This document shows, piece by piece, positions 60,533 through 64,000 of a DNA stretch of 64,000 nucleotides (position 1 is the first letter of the stretch; each line of letters starts with the position of its first letter). The stretch is from Streptomyces sp. NBC_01267 (GTDB lineage Bacteria; Actinomycetota; Actinomycetes; Streptomycetales; Streptomycetaceae). The position numbers were made by a program, and so were the translations under genes. The notes beneath the pieces were generated by a model. That model searched no databases and was not told the DNA's origin. It saw only the letters and a list, made by a program, of their open reading frames with translations. Where the stretch lies: NCBI RefSeq assembly GCF_036241575.1, contig NZ_CP108455.1:682001-746000 (forward strand), in the 5' to 3' direction.

Positions 60533-61443
60533 CGGGACTTCTCTCCTCGGATCTCCTGCACCAGATACGTCACGACGAAGCCCATGGAGACCGCCAGCAG
60601 CACCACGGCGATCGCGGAGCCGAAGCCGATTCTGCTGGCTTCGCCGATGATGTTGTCGGTGACGAGCACCGAGAGCACTTCCAGGCCGTTGCGGCCGTGG
60701 TTCACCGCGTAGACGATGTCGAAGGCGCGCAGCGACTCGATGACGGTGATGACGCCGACGATCACATTGACCGGCCGCAGGGTCGGGAAGACGATCCTGA
60801 AGAAGGTCTGCGCCTCGCTCGCGCCGTCGATGGACGCCGCTTCCTTGAGCGAGGGATCGACGGCCTTGAGTCCGGCCAGGTAGAGGATCATCACGTAGCC
60901 GGTGTGCCGCCAGGCCGCCGCCAGCAGGATCATCCAGATGTTGAGGTTCGGATCGCCGAGCCAGTCGGTGGGATTCTTCGTGTTCCCGAGCACGGCGTTG
61001 AGTACGCCCTGGTCGCGGGAGAAGATCAGCTGGGCGATGAAGCCCACCACGGCGAGCGAGAGCACCACCGGCATGTACAGGGTCGACTGGTAGAAGCGGC
61101 TGAACCGCACGCCCCTGTCGATGAGTACGGCGAGCAGCAGGCCGAACGGCACGGCGACGAGCCCGAGGAAGGCGAGCCACAGCAGGTTGTGCCGCACGGC
61201 GGGCCAGAACGGCGGGTAGTTGGTGAAGAGGTTCGCGTAGTTCTGCGTCCCCACCCACTTGATGGATCCGATGCCGTCCCAGCTGGTGAAGGAGAGCACC
61301 ACCGAAGCGAGGGTCGGCCCCCACACGATGGCGACGTCGAGCAGGACGGGTATGCCCAGCAGCACCCCGAGGACGACGAGGTCGCGCCTGGTGAAACGGC
61401 GGCGGCCTCGTCGTCCGGAGCGCCGCGCGGTGTTGAGCGCCAC
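60529..61443 (-). CDS. Sugar ABC transporter permease (MalF/UgpA type), second importer
   Basis: A 304-residue permease. Basic N-terminus (SGRRGRRRF) and six helices (LVVLGVLLGIPVLLDVAIVWGPTLASVVLSFTSWD...). EAA loop at SLKEAASIDGASEAQTFFRI (about 193-212). GTG start at 61443, 23 bases after the binding-protein stop; overlaps the next permease by four bases. Together with the MalG-type partner it forms the channel. Confidence 0.92.
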   Translation of the reverse strand: MALNTARRSGRRGRRRFTRRDLVVLGVLLGIPVLLDVAIVWGPTLASVVLSFTSWDGIGSIKWVGTQNYANLFTNYPPFWPAVRHNLLWLAFLGLVAVPFGLLLAVLIDRGVRFSRFYQSTLYMPVVLSLAVVGFIAQLIFSRDQGVLNAVLGNTKNPTDWLGDPNLNIWMILLAAAWRHTGYVMILYLAGLKAVDPSLKEAASIDGASEAQTFFRIVFPTLRPVNVIVGVITVIESLRAFDIVYAVNHGRNGLEVLSVLVTDNIIGEASRIGFGSAIAVVLLAVSMGFVVTYLVQEIRGEKSR

Positions 61444-61466
61444 GGGTCTTTACTCCAGGGGGCTGA

Positions 61467-62816
61467 TCACTCGGAAGCGAAGATGGACTTCTTCTGACGC
61501 TCGATGTCGTTGCACAGGCCGTCGACATCGTTCGGGCTGGAGATGAACTTCTGGATGGCCGGGATCATCACCGTCGAGGCGAAGTCGGGGCGGGTGTCAC
61601 GGTCCATGAACTGCGAGATCTGCTTGGCACCGGCGATCAGTTCGGCGGACTTCTTCTGCAGCGGGGTGTACTTCGAGAGGTCCGCCCCGCTGTTGACCGC
61701 GATGTTGTTGGGGTCACCGGCGAGGTAGACGTCCTCGGCCTTCGGCGTGGCCAGCCACCTGAGCAGGTCCTTCGCGCTCTCCATGGACTTCTTGTTCTTG
61801 AGTTCCTTGGACTTCTTCGCCAGCAGGAATCCGTCGATGGGTGCCTCGACGGCGTCCTGTCCGTGCTCCGGGTTGATCTCGGGGAACGCGAAGAAGTCGA
61901 TGTCGGGGCGCTCGTTCGCCGGGAACTGCTGGCCCGGGTGCGGCATCCCGAGGACCACCATGCCGATCTCGCGCTTCTGCAGGCTCTGTGCCGCCTCCTG
62001 CCACGTACGGCCGTTGGCGCCCTTCTGGCAGTACGGCAGGAGACGCCGCCAGGTGTCGAAGACGTCCTTGACCCGCTTGTCGGTCCACGCCTCCTCCCCG
62101 GCCATCAGGGACTTGTGGAAGTCGTAGCCGTTGGTCCGCATGTTGAGGTAGTCGAAGGTGCCCATCGCGGGCCACCCGTCCTTGTCGCAGAAGCCGATGG
62201 GGTCCAGCTTGTCCTTCTGCATCTGCTTGGCGAGCGCGACGTACTCGTCGAGTGTCTTCGGCGCCTCGTAGCCGTACTTGGTGAAGAGGCTCTTCCGATG
62301 GAAGACCGCCCACGGGTAGTAGTAGTACGGCGTGAAGTACTGCTTGCCGTCCGCTCCCGTCGACTGGGCCTTCAGCGCGGGGGTGAAGCCCTTGTACTCC
62401 TGCCAGAGGTCGCTGATGTCGTACAGCAGGCCCTTCTTGGCGAAGTACTGCATCCGGTTTCCGGCGAACCACATGAAGACTTCGTCCGGATCGCTCTGCA
62501 GATACCGGTTGATGTTCTCCTGGAAGCTGTTGTGGTCAACCGTGTTGACCTTGATCTTCCGGCCGTCCTTGGACTGCTTCTCGTACGCGGCGAAGGCGTC
62601 GGCAAATGCTTTCTTCGGCACCGCGTCCGAGGAATTCGACCCCAGCTTGATGGTCTTGGAGTCTCCTCCGGGGCCGCTGCTGCAGGCCGTGAGGAGCGAA
62701 GGCAGCGCCACGGCGCCGGCACCGGCCGCCGCGCCACGCAGAAGGCCCCGCCGGGACATCCGATGTCCAGCCACACTCCCAGGCACGACTGAACCGTTGT
62801 ACGAAGACTGCGCCAT
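61467..62816 (-). CDS. Sugar-binding lipoprotein, second importer (probably galactoside)
   Basis: A 449-residue family 1 binding protein. After MAQSSYNGSV there is a Tat-like MSRRGLLRG and a hydrophobic stretch ending in the lipobox LLTAC (Cys at about 45). Mature features: INRYLQSDPDEVFMW, PYYYYPWAVFHRKSLF and NIAVNSGADLS. ATG at 62816 with GGAGGGGGAC. It heads the leftward operon and faces a GH27 alpha-galactosidase, so the imported sugar may be an alpha-galactoside or galactose; this is inference from context. Confidence 0.9.
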   Translation of the reverse strand: MAQSSYNGSVVPGSVAGHRMSRRGLLRGAAAGAGAVALPSLLTACSSGPGGDSKTIKLGSNSSDAVPKKAFADAFAAYEKQSKDGRKIKVNTVDHNSFQENINRYLQSDPDEVFMWFAGNRMQYFAKKGLLYDISDLWQEYKGFTPALKAQSTGADGKQYFTPYYYYPWAVFHRKSLFTKYGYEAPKTLDEYVALAKQMQKDKLDPIGFCDKDGWPAMGTFDYLNMRTNGYDFHKSLMAGEEAWTDKRVKDVFDTWRRLLPYCQKGANGRTWQEAAQSLQKREIGMVVLGMPHPGQQFPANERPDIDFFAFPEINPEHGQDAVEAPIDGFLLAKKSKELKNKKSMESAKDLLRWLATPKAEDVYLAGDPNNIAVNSGADLSKYTPLQKKSAELIAGAKQISQFMDRDTRPDFASTVMIPAIQKFISSPNDVDGLCNDIERQKKSIFASE

Positions 62817-62865
62817 GTCCCCCTCCTCCAGGGTGAAACTCAACACAAACGAACGCGAGGATTGG

Positions 62866-62894
62866 ATCTCACCCTCAACTGACGTGCCAGTCAA
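62866..62894 (-). promoter_or_regulatory. Promoter of the second sugar ABC operon
   Basis: On the minus strand TTGACT (complement of 62889-62894), a 17-base spacer and TGAGAT (complement of 62866-62871) precede the binding-protein start by about 50 bases. Confidence 0.6.
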
Positions 62895-62910
62895 GGGTTT
62901 TAGCGAGATA

Positions 62911-62952
62911 TCGAACAACCGTTACCGCGACTCTTCCAACAGAGTCGAACAA
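62911..62952. promoter_or_regulatory. Operator candidate between the ABC operon and the alpha-galactosidase
   Basis: TCGAACAA occurs at 62911-62918 and 62945-62952. Between them CGACTCT (62928-62934) and AGAGTCG (62941-62947) form a perfect 7-bp inverted repeat with spacer TCCAAC. It lies in the divergent spacer and would suit a sugar-responsive repressor; no regulator gene is adjacent. Confidence 0.5.
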
Positions 62953-63027
62953 GCCCTACCGTAAACGCTCGTCACTGACACGTACATGCAGACATCCGAT
63001 CACGGGAACGTACGGAGGAACGTATCG

Positions 63028-64000
63028 ATGCGTCACCTTCCAGCCCGCACCACCACCGGAACCCGCCGAAGAGTCCTCGGAGCACTGGTCACAGCCCTGC
63101 TGTGTGCCGGCGGGGTAGCCTCCCCGGCCGTCGCGAGCACCGCGCCGGACAGTGTGTCCCCGCATCTCGGCAACGGTCTCGCACTGACACCTCCGATGGG
63201 CTTCAACAACTGGAACTCCACCGGCTGCAGCGCCGACTTCAACGAGACGATGGTGAAGGGCATCGCCGACATCTTCGTCGACAAGGGACTCAAGGCGGCC
63301 GGCTACCAGTACGTCAACCTCGACGACTGCTGGGCGAAGCCGCAGCGGGACGCCGACGGCAAGTTGGTCCCCGATCCCGTGCGATTCCCCAACGGGATCA
63401 AGGCAGTTGCCGACTACGTCCACTCCAAGGGCCTGAAGCTCGGCATCTATACGAGCGCCGGCACCAAGACGTGCGACAGCGTGGGGCTGCCCGGAGCGCT
63501 CGGCCACGAGTACAGCGACGCCCAGCAGTTCGCCGACTGGGGCGTCGACTACCTCAAGTACGACAACTGCAACAACCTGGGCATCGACGCGGTGCAGCGC
63601 TACAAGACGATGCGTGACGCGCTCGCGGCGACCGGCCGCCCGATCGTCTACAGCATCTGCGAATGGGGCTCCAACAAGCCCTGGGAGTGGGCCGGGGACG
63701 TCGGGAACCTGTGGCGCACCACCGGTGACATCAGCGACAGCTGGTCGTCCATGCTGTCGATCCTCAAGCAGAACCTGCCGCTCGACGCGGCGGCCGGCCC
63801 CGGGCACTGGAACGACCCGGACATGCTGGAGGTCGGCAACGGCGGTATGACCGACACCGAGTACCGCACGCACTTCTCGATGTGGTCGATCATGGCGTCG
63901 CCGCTGCTCATCGGCACCGACCTGCGCAAGGCATCGGCCGAGACGTACGACATCGTGACCAACAAGGAAGTCATCGCCGTCGACCAGGACCCGCTCGGCA
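63028..64000 (+). CDS. GH27 alpha-galactosidase, N-terminal part (runs off the right edge)
   Basis: About 324 residues are visible. Signal peptide with Arg-rich n-region (about 1-37, cleaved near AVAS-TAP). The catalytic domain starts LTPPMGFNNWNS, the GH27 hallmark, and contains LDDCW (about 98), LKYDNC (nucleophile Asp at about 178) and WNDPDML (acid/base Asp at about 262). GH27 enzymes release alpha-linked galactose (or, in some, N-acetylgalactosamine or isomaltose). ATG at 63028 follows ACGGAGGAA. It faces the second sugar ABC operon. The C-terminus, including any carbohydrate-binding module, lies outside the window. Confidence 0.92.
   Translation, partial: MRHLPARTTTGTRRRVLGALVTALLCAGGVASPAVASTAPDSVSPHLGNGLALTPPMGFNNWNSTGCSADFNETMVKGIADIFVDKGLKAAGYQYVNLDDCWAKPQRDADGKLVPDPVRFPNGIKAVADYVHSKGLKLGIYTSAGTKTCDSVGLPGALGHEYSDAQQFADWGVDYLKYDNCNNLGIDAVQRYKTMRDALAATGRPIVYSICEWGSNKPWEWAGDVGNLWRTTGDISDSWSSMLSILKQNLPLDAAAGPGHWNDPDMLEVGNGGMTDTEYRTHFSMWSIMASPLLIGTDLRKASAETYDIVTNKEVIAVDQDPLG

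Overview
The window is high-GC (about 72% by eye) actinobacterial chromosome with GTG/TTG starts, dense short-overlap operons and Streptomyces-type genes (Rv1733c family, DUF6643-like, SHOCT, GH87/PL8/GH27 secreted enzymes, sugar ABC operons without their own ATPase). I read it as Streptomyces or a very close relative. No rRNA, tRNA, CRISPR array or phage block was seen.

Layout. 1-3710: end of a protocatechuate (beta-ketoadipate) operon, pcaI-pcaJ-pcaH read leftward, facing a double-length IclR regulator; a palindrome sits between them. 3726-19009: a polysaccharide utilisation locus. A LacI repressor faces a long rightward operon: sugar-binding lipoprotein, two permeases, an SDR reductase, two cytoplasmic heparinase II/III-type lyases, a YesL-like membrane protein, a secreted beta-helix protein (with a rare TTA codon), a secreted SGNH esterase, a secreted PL8 lyase and a CE7-type deacetylase. 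The set fits an acetylated, uronate-containing polysaccharide: outside cutting and deacetylation, uptake, then inside depolymerisation and reduction. 19137-21090: a secreted GH87-like alpha-1,3-glucanase with a strong terminator. 21182-25303: a secreted LppX-like protein, a phospholipase C/phosphatase-like surface enzyme and an orphan EfeO-type iron protein.

25508-33275: XRE-cupin and PaaX regulators, a MITE-like element wedged between convergent paaX and a 3-hydroxybutyrate dehydrogenase gene, NUDIX, apolipoprotein N-acyltransferase, a PH-like membrane protein, a glutamate-racemase homologue and an HpnB-like glycosyltransferase. 33280-41760: tandem TerD protein, DUF6643-like protein, MOSC protein, Rv1733c-like membrane protein, a beta-helix/AAA+ fusion ATPase and, overlapping it tail to tail, a large membrane protein that looks like an alpha/beta hydrolase interrupted by transmembrane segments.

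41968-57695: DeoR, SRPBCC, Cds1-like cysteine desulfhydrase, RsbW-like ATPase, SHOCT, ROK/MFS divergent pair (the MFS gene probably leaderless), DinB/maleylpyruvate-isomerase fold protein, a two-component system, a TetR/nitroreductase divergent pair with mirrored operators, geranylgeranyl-reductase-type flavoprotein, M20 peptidase and a TmrB-like/NUDIX fusion. 58025-64000: FG-GAP repeat protein, then a second sugar ABC operon (permease, permease, binding protein) facing a GH27 alpha-galactosidase that runs off the right edge.

All assignments come from reading the sequence and family knowledge; no database search was run.
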